A DNA stretch of 64,000 nt from Phanerochaete sordida (lineage: Eukaryota > Basidiomycota > Agaricomycetes > Polyporales > Phanerochaetaceae). The stretch is taken from positions 186,001 through 250,000 of the forward strand of contig BPQB01000009.1 of assembly GCA_019973155.2 (NCBI GenBank), in the 5' to 3' direction. The stretch's first letter is position 1. Every line of letters starts with the position of its first letter. Below, piece by piece: positions 23,741 through 41,600 of this stretch. The notes beneath the pieces are model-generated. The model saw only the letters and a program-made list of their open reading frames with translations, was not told the origin of the DNA and ran no database searches. Both the position numbers and the translations under genes were made by a program.

Positions 23741-24290
23741 CTACTCAGCCTCCCGACCCGCCTGACTCGACTCCCTGTCGTTGGGTTTGTTTGTCAACGC
23801 ACCCCATGACTGCACACAGCCCTCGCCCTGCGCTGCGGCGCACGTAGCCGGGACGACGTCCACCAGGACCGAACCCGAAGCCCCGAACGAGTTCGTCCAG
23901 ACTGCCGACTGTGGTGAGCCAGCGCCGAGCTCGTCTGGACTGCCAGCACTCACAACCGAGGTAGAACGACCCGACGTCGCGCGTCATGCCGAGGGTCATC
24001 GCATCCGCATAGAGACTGACGTTCGCCGCGACGACTACGTCCACCGGGCCGTGCACGCACTCGCGGAGGCCGACGAGGGGTCCCTGCGCGGTACATGTTC
24101 TCAATGCGTCAAAGCGGTACAGAGAGGAGGGCGCGCACCAGGTGATAGTGATGTTCTGCCATGCTCCGGGCGTCGGCGGGAGCGGCGGGAGCCACGTCAT
24201 GCATGGGAGCCGTTCGAAGGACAGAAAGCTCAGGAAGAACTGCGCGCGCGAGGACGACCAAAAAGTGGCCAGGGCTCTGGTGAGTGTCAT
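23741..24290 (-). CDS. Putative small secreted-type protein (left member of divergent pair)
   Basis: Tentative gene found by comparison with the plus-strand frame at 24506-24960. Both carry Trp-x-Pro-Pro-Leu followed by a Thr-Trp strand (WLPPL ... NITITW here). Then comes AAN(V/I), M(T/M)L and VG..., next an intron in the same phase, and a last exon with SFGASGSVLVDV (SFGPDSTVTVDV in the partner). The last intron is 23902-23953, with its phase-1 junction creating Phe. The N-terminal hydrophobic segment (FFLSFLSF) and Trp-rich start recall basidiomycete secreted Kre9/KNH-like proteins, which is inference only. An ATG at 24290 is in frame; the true start may lie in another exon. It could be a decaying gene: the counterpart of the partner's first intron does not splice in frame here and seems to be read through. 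Confidence 0.4.
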
Positions 24291-24505
24291 CACCAGCGCT
24301 GTCCTGTTTGATGCCACAGGGCTGGCCATATGCGACCTAGCGTTGACCTTGCGACGCAGGTCGTCGAGCATGTGCGCATGCTCAATGTTGTCCGCGGAAG
24401 TCGGGGCGGAGCGGCGACGCCGCCGCTGCGAAGATCCTGAAGGCCTGATCGCCGAGTGGGGTGTGCGGAATAATATGCACAAAGCGATGGAGGTGATGTT
24501 CTGCG

Positions 24506-24960
24506 GTGATCCTGGTAGGTGCAGCGTGCCCGATAGTGCTCGCTGCGCGCCAGCTCGACTGCGCACCCTGGGTCCCGCCTCTGGCCACCTTCATCGTAGG
24601 GCAGGACCACACCGTGACTTGGTACGCCAGCCTTTTCTCCCCCCGCCCTTCTTGTCCTGAGACGTCCAAGGGACCCGTCGAGCGTGTCTCATCAACCTCG
24701 TCGCGGAGAGATGGGCCGGCTGCGGGATCGGCGTACCCCGCGACACGCTCGCAGCGAACATCGACCCCGCCGCCGGGCAAATGATGCTCAGCTTTGCGCG
24801 TGTCGGGACGGGCGCGATTGGGCTTGCGTGTGAGTTTGCGGTGGCGTGTGTGGTGGTGGTGGTTGACGTAGAGGTGCTAGTTCATATCGGGGAGTCGTTC
24901 GGGCCTGACAGTACTGTGACGGTTGATGTGATGTCCCCGAGATGTGTCGGGGCCTCGTAG
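24506..24960 (+). CDS. Putative small secreted-type protein (right member of divergent pair)
   Basis: Partner of the minus-strand frame at 23741-24290. A signal-peptide-like stretch (VILVGAACPIVLAA) precedes LDCAPWVPPL and HTVTW. Two short introns (24622-24670 and 24830-24880) join exons in phase 2 and phase 1 to give CLINLVAERW, DTLAANIDPAAG, then LAFHIGESFG and VTVDVMSP, ending at TAG 24958-24960. Both introns have GT-AG ends and usual fungal sizes of 49-51 bp. No in-frame ATG precedes the signal-like stretch: a TGA lies a few codons upstream. Either a first exon has been missed or the start is lost, so the gene may be inactive. Family is uncertain; the layout resembles Kre9/KNH-type cell-surface proteins. 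Confidence 0.4.
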
Positions 24961-25918
24961 CCCAAGTCAAGAATCAGTCTTGTTCATCCGGCCCATGATT
25001 GCGTTCGAAACATCTCGATCTGAGCATAAGAGACAGACATGCTAGCGTCGAGCCACGGTTAGTGAGTCCCACAACGCCACACGTACAACTTGTGTTGCCC
25101 ACCGAACCTAGACGCTGCGGTCACTATCCTCCGCAGAGACGCCAAGCAGACCTCCCAGCGACACGGCGCCCGATGTTGTCGGCGATAGAGTAGCTCTGTG
25201 GCTGAGCTGGAGCCCTAGAGGCAATTAATTAATTAAGCCGCGTCTCGACCCTGTGTGTGCGTGCTATTTCTGTCAGCTAATGGCACTGCAGTGCAGACCA
25301 GCGGAAAATCTGACCCAGCGTTATACGACCCGGGGACGAGTGCATGGTGATTTCCCATGCAGGTTTGGATTGCCGTGGGGTGGTCGGAGCCGCGACCGAG
25401 CGCCTGGGACGGATACGGTCTAGGAGGGGCGACTAGGCTGCCGAAGACGACGATGGACCGAACATGCTTCCGGGTGACAGGCCGTGCGGCAGCTGCGCGC
25501 CTGGGCGTGGCGTCCATTTCCCGTAGCCGTCATTCGCAGCGGCCCCCGAGGCGAACTGGGACGGTGGTGTCGCGCGAAGCCGGCCGGGCGGCGGAGTGGA
25601 TCGCGCTTCGTGGCCGCCGTCTGCGGGCGTGGGCAGGTGCCATCATGTGGCGGGATCGCCCGCGAAGCCCGGCGCCGCGCGCCTGCCGCCCCAGCGTGCC
25701 CGATTTGGCAGCCGGAGTGCTTCGACGACAACACGCTCGGCGGGGGTTCTGCCTTGCTTTGCGCGCTGTCCCCGAGGCTCTTCTCTCCAACGTCTGCGAT
25801 GGGGGCTACATAAGCCAGCCATGGCCCGTCGACGCCCCCGCCCCCTCCTTCGCTCCCACCCCCACCGTCCCCCACTCTCGTTCCCCCGTTCGCTCTTTTC
25901 TCCCCTGCATTTTCCGCC
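24961..25918. other. Intergenic region, no gene seen
   Basis: AT-richer spacer to about 25,350, then a GC-rich segment leading to the ATG at 25919. The last 100 bp are rich in C and pyrimidine runs (CTCCTTCGCTCCCACC...), as is usual directly upstream of expressed basidiomycete genes. Confidence 0.4.
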
Positions 25919-27715
25919 ATGCCCTCAGCGGCGAGTGTGACGTGCGTGTGTAGATCTCAGAGGAACGCACCAAGTCGCTGACTCCAACCGCTTTGCAGGT
26001 ATGGCCCGATCTTTATCGGGGTCATGTTCAATGTCATTCTCTACGGGATCATGATCACGCAAACATACCTCTATTTCAACGTTTACAAGAAGTGCGTACA
26101 ATCATGCGTTTTCACCGGAGCGCTTTGCTGAGTGCCGCTCTAGGGACAAGCTCTGGATGAAGCTTTTCGTGAGTCAGACTCGACGCATCTACCTTCACTG
26201 TCTCATCATCGTACGCAGGTCGGGACCCTTTTCCTTTGCGACACCTTGAACTGCGCCTTCGACATCACATTCGTCTACATCCCTTTGGTCAGAGATTATG
26301 GTGAGCATTCTTCCTCACTCCCTCCCTTTCTGATCCTCACTGACATCGACGCAGGAAATGTCAACGCTCTCAGCTATGCAACCTGGGGTGAGTCTCAAAA
26401 TAATCAGTCGTCAAATTCATCACTCACACGCGCATCAGTGTTCAACACAGGTACGCAGTCGTCTGCGAACCCAGTCTGAGCTCGCCGTTGATACGCTTGG
26501 GTGTGCTTAACTAGATCCTGCTCTGACGGTGAGTGATCTGCTTCGATTCTTCCACGACGCGACTAACATTTCATAGTCTATCATCGCGCTTCTGGTCCAG
26601 CTGTTTTTCGCCTGGAGAGTGAAGGTCTTGACCAACAACTGGCCGTGGGTCATCGTCATCGCATTTTGCTCGATCTGCCAGTGGTGTACGAGACAGAGTT
26701 CTTCGGTTGCGTCGTCAAATTTCGCTAATGTTTATGTCAGGTGGAGGGATGGGAACGGCGATAGCGTGCGGCATGTGAGTCGGACATGCAGACTCCGGTG
26801 CCCAATACTCACGCCCTCGCAGGATTCCCGAATTCATCCACTTTCAGAAGTTCCAGGTCATCGTCATCATTTGGCTTGCGTTCTCCGCTGTAGCGGACAC
26901 CTCAATCACCCTTGCCCTTGTCTGGCATCTGGTAAGTCATGTTCGACATCGCATAGGCATCGAGCACTCACTATGGCATCAGCGTAAGCACAAGACCGGA
27001 TTCACTGCCACCGACGACATCGTGAACAAGATTATCCGAAGTAGGGAGCCCGCCTCGCCTAGGATGTGTAAAGACAGCTGATCAGGACTCGCTCAGTGAC
27101 CGTCCAAACGGGCATGATCACCGCCATATGCGCCATCGTCGACCTCATCGCTTTCCTAGCCACCGTGAGTAACATCTGTATTCCTTCTCTCTTGAGTGCT
27201 TACCGACATCTTTCCCTAGCCTACCGGTCTCCACTTGGTCTTCAACCTGCCGCTGTCGAAGTTGTACACCAACTCCCTCATGTCCAGCCTCAACTCTCGC
27301 GCAGGCTGGAAGTATGGAACCCCAGTCGGCAGAGGCCTGAGCGGAGGGGGCGAATCGAGCAACAGGGATAGCAGAATCGGGGCTGGAAGCAACATGCGGG
27401 TAAGCCCAAGCCGCCTACCCCTTAGCTACCGCACTTCTTCCACCGGCTGGGAGAGACGGTCCTCCATGTCATGATTATGGGCGCGAGAGCTGATTATGGC
27501 ATTTTCTCCCTTCGCACCTATTGTCGCGAACGTACCCTCAGCCGCAGCAAGTGTACATCGACGTCGAGGCGCACGAGCTGAAGGATCGCGAACGTCAGGG
27601 CAGCTACTCGTTCAAGAAGGGCATTACGGATGCCGGCGACTCTGTGAACGAGCTGAGAGGCGAGCAGCCGTACGAAGTGAAGGTCAAGACAGAGAAAATC
27701 ACTGTCTCGCGCTGA
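25919..27715 (+). CDS. DUF6534 seven-transmembrane protein
   Basis: Integral membrane protein of a large basidiomycete family with unknown function. The first exon (MPSAASVT) is split in codon 8 by a 57 bp intron, then YGPIFIGVMFNVILYGIM...TQTYLYF, the family's TM1-TM2 signature. DKLWMKLFVGTLFLCDTLN follows, then IALLVQLFFAWRV (TM4), NNWPWVIVIAF, FQVIVIIWLAFS (TM6) and the amphipathic D-x2-N-K-I-I-R-M-T-V-Q-T-G stretch before the last helix. The family's closing motif, SKLYTNSLMSSLNSR, lies near 27,260. The hydrophilic tail is Gly/Ser-rich, then YIDVEAHELKDRE, ending TEKITVSR at 27715. At least nine short introns are used. Relatives are often expanded in agaricomycetes; a receptor-like role has been suggested but is unproven. 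Confidence 0.85.
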
Positions 27716-28026
27716 AGGGTGTTTACCGTTCTTCGCTGTCGACTCGGACTTCCGGCGGAAATTCGTGTTTTGTCCTGCATGATGTACGACTGAGGTTATG
27801 ACTTCTTGCGATACCTGCATTGTATGTAATACTATACCTTTGGAGCATTAGGAGGACCATGCATGTATAGAAACGACTACACATGCATTTGGGGCGCGCG
27901 AGAAGAAGAGAAAGGCGAAGCGTGCCCTCTGGCGCTTGCAAGCGATAGGCAGTTTTTGGGGTCCTAGCTCATTCCTTGGTTCGGGTGAGCCCCCGGGTGC
28001 ATCTCTCATTCTTGCGGACACACACC
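27716..28026 (+). promoter_or_regulatory. 3' region of the DUF6534 gene and promoter of the mL58 gene
   Basis: Short spacer between two co-directional genes. No terminator or TATA motif stands out. The 3' untranslated region of the upstream gene probably extends into the AT-richer part around 27,820-27,870. Confidence 0.35.
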
Positions 28027-28575
28027 ATGAGACCGCCGCTGCCTCTCCGTTCGCTCACTTCAATCCGGACGTATGCGACCCGTCTGCCCGAGCGACCACC
28101 ATACAGGGCACCGGACCCGCTCGTCAACAACCCGAACGCAGCCTACGAGGCTCTCCCCGACGACCTGACCTTCATCCACCGCCCACCGCCGTCCGCACCC
28201 TCACCCGAGTCGTACACGACCCTCCCGACGTCGCCGCTGCTCAAGCCCGTCGCGCCCGCGGCAGCCGGAGACACCGCGCTGCCGCCGGCGCTCGCGCCGC
28301 GCAAGAAGGCCGCGGCGGAGCGCATGAGCCAGGAGCGCATCGCGGAGATGCAGCGGCTGCGCGCGGCGGACCCCGCGGCGTGGACGGCGGGCCGCCTCGC
28401 GAAGGCGTTCGGGTGCACGCAGCACTTTGCGCGCATCGTCGCGCCGCTGGCGAAGCCGCTGCGGCGCGCGGCGCTCGCCGCGCGCGACGCGGAGCATGCG
28501 GCGCGCCGTGAGCGCTGGGGCGAGAAGAAGCTGCTGCAGCGCGAGGTCGTGCAGAAGAGGAAGGAGTTTTGGTAG
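28027..28575 (+). CDS. Mitochondrial large-subunit ribosomal protein (MRP-L20/mL58 type)
   Basis: Intronless gene of 182 codons. The start at 28027 is preferred over an upstream in-frame codon at 27976 because of the CACACCATG context and because it opens a mitochondrial presequence (MRPPLPLRSLTSIRTYATR, basic, Ser/Thr-rich, no acid). The body has PPYRAPDPLVNNPNA near the N-terminus, a Pro/Ala-rich linker and a basic C-terminal half with RMSQERIAEMQRLRAADP, a helix-turn-helix-like WTAGRLAKAFGC segment and a long charged helix ending QKRKEFW. These match the fungal MRP-L20 family (yeast Mrpl20, mL58 of the 54S subunit), and the size is right. It faces the SET-Tad3 gene tail to tail, 147 bp away. 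Confidence 0.75.
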   Translation: MRPPLPLRSLTSIRTYATRLPERPPYRAPDPLVNNPNAAYEALPDDLTFIHRPPPSAPSPESYTTLPTSPLLKPVAPAAAGDTALPPALAPRKKAAAERMSQERIAEMQRLRAADPAAWTAGRLAKAFGCTQHFARIVAPLAKPLRRAALAARDAEHAARRERWGEKKLLQREVVQKRKEFW

Positions 28576-28722
28576 GGTGTGTCGAGGTGCGTGGGGCTCG
28601 CGTTCTTGGTTGGTGGGTTTTCGCTGACGGGTGAGCAGGCTGCCGGGACGAAGGAGGCACACTTGGAGGCGGGGCGGGCACTACATCATGTTCGCGAAAC
28701 ACAGTGCTATATACATTTTTTC

Positions 28723-30607
28723 TCATGCGTCTGTCGCCTCGTCTACGTCGAGCGCATCGCCTGCGAGGGCGTCCACGCCCTGCGTCCAGCGCGCGACGGC
28801 AAAGCGGTGGTTCACGCCCTCGAGCTTCGGCACGCACGCGCACCCGCCGCACCCGCCCGTCTGGTCCATCGCCCGCAGATAGAACACCTCCTTCACGCGC
28901 GAGTGCAGCAGCGCCATGCTGCACATGATGCACGGCTCGTGCGAGAGGAAGGCCGTCAGCGAGGTGAGCAGGTAGTGTGCGCCGTTCCGTGAGGCTTCGG
29001 CGTCCGCGGACGATGCGGATGAGGGCGCGGGTGCGGCGGTGGTGGGCTCTCGGGCGGCGTCCGTTGGCTGTGCGCGGTAGTCGGCGACGTTGCGTACGAG
29101 GTTGAGTACGGCGTGCCGGAGCGGGTGTGATGTCGACTGACGTGTGTCGTAGCCGGTTAGCGGCGATAAGAGCTGGGTGGACTCCTTCACTTCTGGGTCG
29201 TACGGCACAGGGACGTGGGCGACGATGGGCAGCTGCACGCGGACGTTAGCGAGCGTCCAGTGAAGAGGATGATTGCGTACCTCGCCCCTTTTCTTCGCAG
29301 TTCTCGCTTCAGATATGACCGTGCGGACGGCGTCCCATGCCCATCGCACTTGCCCTCTCGTTAGCGGCTCCAGCTCGCCCTTCTTGCGCGGAGCGTAGAT
29401 TGTCGGCCAAAATGTTGCTTTCGCCTTCATGGCTTCTTGTGTCAGAGCAGGGCCCTTCGGCACGTCCAGAGTGTACGGCTCGGAGAGCGGGATGTCAGAC
29501 GGGAGTGCTGGTGCCTCCGGGGACAGAGCCGCGGAAGTGAGCAGGAGGGTAGTCTTGCCGTCGTGTTTGCGTACTCTCTTGAGATGGGCGAGAGAGGGTG
29601 TGTCAAGGCCTGACTGCTTCAGCCATCTATTCTTCTGTCTTCAGTGTCTGTCGTCCAGGGAGCGAGTTGTCTGAGACTCACTTTAGCAGAGTGTTCGTGT
29701 GCCGGGGTTCACTGATATCCACGACCCATGCAGGTTCTATGGAGGGTGTCAGATGTGCATCTTATATCAGGTCAAAGTACGGACCTGTTATGACTGCACT
29801 CGGCTCGTCTTCCGCTTCGTCGTCGATGAGTTTCATGCGCACGAACGGTAGCTGGTCTTCTGGTATGATCTCCTCGTCGTCGCCGTCAAGAAGGAAAGCT
29901 AATGGGTCTTCGTCTTCCGCCTCTTCATTTCCCACCAGCGACAGACCTCCCCAGCCGTCATCTGGCTCATCGTCCTCGCGAGTCGCGTCCTCGATATCTG
30001 TGGGCTCAAACCAGAGTTTATGACCGTAGAAGATGCAGAGTTCTTCGCCTTCCTCTATGACGCGTGTCGTTGTGTAGCGGATGGACTCTGTGTCAGGGTC
30101 GAGCGTGTACGAGACGTTTGGTGTCCTCGAGTGGTTGAAGAGGGATCCTGCAAAGCGTGAACAAGCCTTCACGCGTACGGGGGTGAATCAGCGTACCTAG
30201 ACCGAGAGCGAGAGCCATCCGGCCGTCTCGCCATTTGAAGGTGTAGTGGTCAAGCACAGTGTACTTTCCGTGCGCCTCGTATTCCTCTGGCGTGAAGAGT
30301 AAGACAGGGCTGACTTCAATGAGCTCATTCCTCGGCAGCTGTCGAGATGCTGGAAGTCATGAGCACGGCGGGGGTAGCCTGCTAGGGGCTTGACGCACCA
30401 AATACTCCTCTACCCTTCCCCTCAATGTATCGTATGTGGCACCCAGTGCTATTCAGGTGGTACGGTGCTCTGCGCACGGAGGAGCTGCCCTCCTGCTTGC
30501 TTGTCACGGTATCATTGTCCTTCGCATTCTGAAGCGCAGGGTTCAGCGTTTCAAAACAATGTAGTCGCGCTTGAGAACGTACATACGCCAGTCGACGTGC
30601 TTTGCAT
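28723..30607 (-). CDS. SET-domain protein fused to tRNA adenosine deaminase subunit Tad3
   Basis: One spliced gene with two enzyme-type domains. The start at 30607 (MQSTSTG, donor GTATGT, acceptor TTCAG) leads to the SET domain: GKGRGVFAS (joined across the intron at about 30,400), FTPEEY, FNHSRTPNVSYTLD (SAM/lysine pocket Asn-His) and GEELCIFYG. An acidic segment (MKLIDDEAEDEPSAVIT) is followed by a donor and acceptor (about 29,740-29,785) that join in frame to the Tad3 part: EPAWVVDISEP, HLKRVRKHDGK, then the deaminase core HPLRHAV and PCIMC, ending NHRF...DVDEATDA. HAV replaces the catalytic HAE, as expected for Tad3. Tad3 is the non-catalytic partner of Tad2, which makes inosine-34 in tRNA. 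No in-frame ATG lies just before the Tad3 part, which supports a single protein. The methyltransferase substrate is unknown. Confidence 0.75.
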
Positions 30608-30806
30608 CTCGCAGGTCCGAGGACAATCAACCTCAGCGAACAGAAGGAGTCGCGCAGGATAATGAGCGGTGCCAGAGGCCCATTGTCCGTGGGCGCCCAA
30701 TGCGAGGACGGACCCGGACCACCGCTGAGGACGCCTGATCTCGGTCACAGAAGCGCCCTGAACTTAACCCAAACACCCATCGTCGACGTCGCCTCCGACA
30801 CCGACA
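30608..30806. promoter_or_regulatory. Bidirectional promoter, SET-TAD3 / PRP8
   Basis: Only 199 bp separate the two divergent start codons, so both RNA-processing genes must share or overlap control elements. No TATA box is visible on either strand, which fits housekeeping expression. Confidence 0.6.
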
Positions 30807-38388
<7,582 letters not shown>

Positions 38389-38671
38389 ATATCCACAATG
38401 TGATCTTGCTCGTCGTATCCTGCAGTGCTTTGCGTTTGCTGTAATTGTAATGTATTGTACCAATAAGATACTGTACTTTCCGGTATGCCATGGAGCCGAT
38501 CCTGAGATGAGAGCGTGGAATATAAACTATCTAGACTAGATTACACTAATTGAACAGTAGCACTAAGACCATAAACCCGACCACAGCAAGACAGCAACAT
38601 GGAGAAGATGCGAAAGATGTCGATATCTAAGACCGGCGCAGCGAAAGAGAAAAGAATGCATGGAGGGCGTA

Positions 38672-41600
38672 TCAAGAAGATGCAGACGAAGACGGCGCAA
38701 AGTCGTCGACCTCGGGCGGCAGACGCAACCGGTCGTCGACGTCCCGCCCGACCTGAGCGTTGCGCGCCACGGTCCTGACAGACTCGAGGGTAGCCTCCCC
38801 CTCGTGGCTCGACTCGGGCTCGAGCACGGGCAGCGCGAGCTGGCGCGAGCCGCGGCGCGGCGGCGGGGAGAGCGCGATGGGCCCGACCTCGGGCGCGTCG
38901 AGCGGCGGGCGGCCGTCGGCGGAGAGCGAGCGGTCCGAGCCCGAGCCTGTCGGCGTCGCGGGCGCGAGGGCGAGGAAGTCCGGGTCGTTCTGCGCGGTCG
39001 TGATCGGCGCGCCGAGCGGCACGGGGTGCACGGCCGTCTCGAGGATCGGCGACGGCGGGAGCGGCGCGGGCGGCAGGAACGCGGTCTGCGCCGCGTCGGG
39101 CGAGACGGGCGCGACGGGCGAGCTCATGCGCCGGAAGCGGCGCGTCAGCGAGGAGTGCCGCGAGGACGGCCCGGGCGACGCTGGCGCCGACGGGAGCTGC
39201 GGCGTCGGCGGGAGGGGGCCGCTGGGCGGCGGGAACGCAGGCTGGCCGAGCGTGCCGGTGGGTGAGATGAGTAAGGAGCCCGTCGGTATGTCGTGGGCGC
39301 TGCCGTGGCTCGGCGTGCGGGCGTGTGCGGCACGGAGGGCGGCTTCGTCAGGTCGTGGCGGCAAGCCTACAGACGGCGGGGGCAGAGCAGGCGTGCTCGA
39401 CTGTCTCCGGCCGCGGAGCAGAAGGGTCTCGCGGAAGGACAGCTTCGTCGGCGGCGACGCAGACACGTCCGACGCGGGCGACGTCGGCGTGGGGCTCGTG
39501 CCGCTGCTGTCGCCGGGCGTCGGCGGGAGCGCGACGTTCGGCGCCGGGCGCTGCGGGGGTGGCATGGACGCGCGATGGGACGAGCGCGGGCGCTGGCCGA
39601 ACTTCGGGGTCACCGCAGAGCCGAGCGTCGGGACGGGCGACGTGGTGGAGCTGTAGCTCTGCACGGAGGACGTCGACGCGCGCTTGGCGGAGAACAGGCG
39701 CGGCTGGATGTCGGGGATGTGGTCGGACTTCATCGACGGCGAGCGGCTCAGCGGGCTCGTCTCCGCGGCGTAGGGGTGGCGTGCGGCGGGCATGCGGGTA
39801 TTCTGCAGTCTGGGCGACTCGGACGGGGAGCTGTATGCGGGGTATGGAGGGCTCATGCGCTGCGGGAGGCTACCGCGGCGCGACCACCGCCGCGAACGCG
39901 ACTCGTCGGGCGAAGACGGCGCGTGGTCGTTCGAGCCGTACGTCGACACGGACGACCACGACGCACGCGCACGCCTGTCCTTGGGGCGCGACGCGGCCGG
40001 CGGCAGCGGCGACGGCATGGGCGGGCTCGGCGTCAGCAGCTGCGGGTTCTGCACGCCTAGGCTCTCTGCCGTGCTCCGGTTCGTGTGCGTGTAGTGGTAC
40101 GACTCGGACTCGGACGGCGAGGACACAGACAGCGCGACGGTGCTCACGGTGCCCGCGCGCTTGCGCGGCGGCGGCTGCAGCGAGGGCGAGTAGTGCCCGC
40201 CGTCGGTGCTCACGCGGTGCGGGATCGAGAGCATGCTCTCGCGAGGCAGCGCACCGCCGTCACGCCGCCCCGGGATGTCGCGTGCGGGCGTCGGCGTGAT
40301 GTTCTGCTCCAGCTGGTGCCGGTCGCTGTCGGGCAGAATCTTGCGTTCGAGGAAGATGGGGTGCGCCTCGGTGGGAATGGACGGTGTCGTGGCTCGGGGC
40401 GTCGCCGATTGCACGACGGGAGACATAGGGCGGTCGCGTATCATTCCAAGCAGACTGGTTCCAGCGTGCCCAAACGAGTCCTCGGGATACTCCTCAACAG
40501 TATCTTCGTTCGACGCGGTGTTGGGCGTGCCCGTGACAGAAGCACTCGATGGCGAGCGCGGACGGCCGCCGCCGATGGTGAACAGGCTCTTGATCGCCGT
40601 CGTCGTAGATATCTGCGGGCGGACAGGGGGCGGGGACAACGACGTGACGACCGCGTCCCCCGCAGCAGCGGAGTCTGGTATGGGACTCCCTGACGTCCCC
40701 GGGTGCACAAGCGACTGCGAGCGGGACAGCGACGAGGTCGGCGACGACCTGCTGACGTCCGTGAACTGCGACTGCGTCGGGCTGATGCTGCCCTCGGGGC
40801 GGCCCATGCTGCCGGGGAGGCTGTCGAACGGGTTCGCGCGCTGCGAGATCGGCGAGTGCAGCGCGCGCATCGAGAGCACGACGTCGAGGTCGCCGCGCGG
40901 CTCGATGGCGCCCGTCTGCGCGCTGCCGAGGCCCGCGCGGATCGAGCTGGACGCTCCGTGAGCGATCGGACGCGTGAGGGTGCAATGCGATGCACGTACC
41001 GTTGGCTGAGCACCGCGCCCTTGATCGCGGCGATCCACGCCTGCGCCTGCTCGGCGTCGACGACCTGCACGGCCCACATCGTCTTCCCGTCGAGGCCCGC
41101 GTCGTGCGGCGCGTGCGCGCCCGCGGCGTCCGCGGCGTGGGCGTCGCCGGAGCCGATGCTCGAGCTCGAGGTGCGCGCGGCGCCGTCGGGCGGCGTGAGC
41201 ACCGCGCCCCAGGACGTCGCGAGGTTCTGCGGCTTCTTCTTCGGGACGCCGCCGACTTTGATGACGTGCGTGCGCCCGCCGACCTCGCCGTCGGCGACGT
41301 AGACGACGCTCTCCTCGTTGATCTCGAGCCGCTCGATCTCCTTCTCGTCGGGCCCGGCGCCCTTGAAGAGGTGCAGGAACGACGACGCGGGCTCCGTCCG
41401 CGCGTGCCCGCCCCACGGCGACGAGAACGTCGGCGTGTTGGGCGACATCGGCGACGGGAGTGGTGACGTGAGCACGAGGTACCGGTTCTTCCACTGCTTC
41501 GAGAGCGCGAACATCAGCAGCGAGGGCGCTGGATAGTACCGGGGGACTGGTCCAGAGCGTTGGATGAAGGGTTTCAGGGACGCATGTGTACTAGGGAATG

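Noticed and set aside
24142..24660. Plus-strand 172-codon frame between the two small secreted-type genes
   Set aside because: It overlaps both homologous frames antisense or out of phase, and is Arg/Cys-rich without a motif.
38760..40299. Plus-strand frames up to 324 codons opposite the PH-domain gene
   Set aside because: The minus strand encodes a coherent Ser/Pro-rich tail continuous with the PH exon; the plus frames have no start context or motif.
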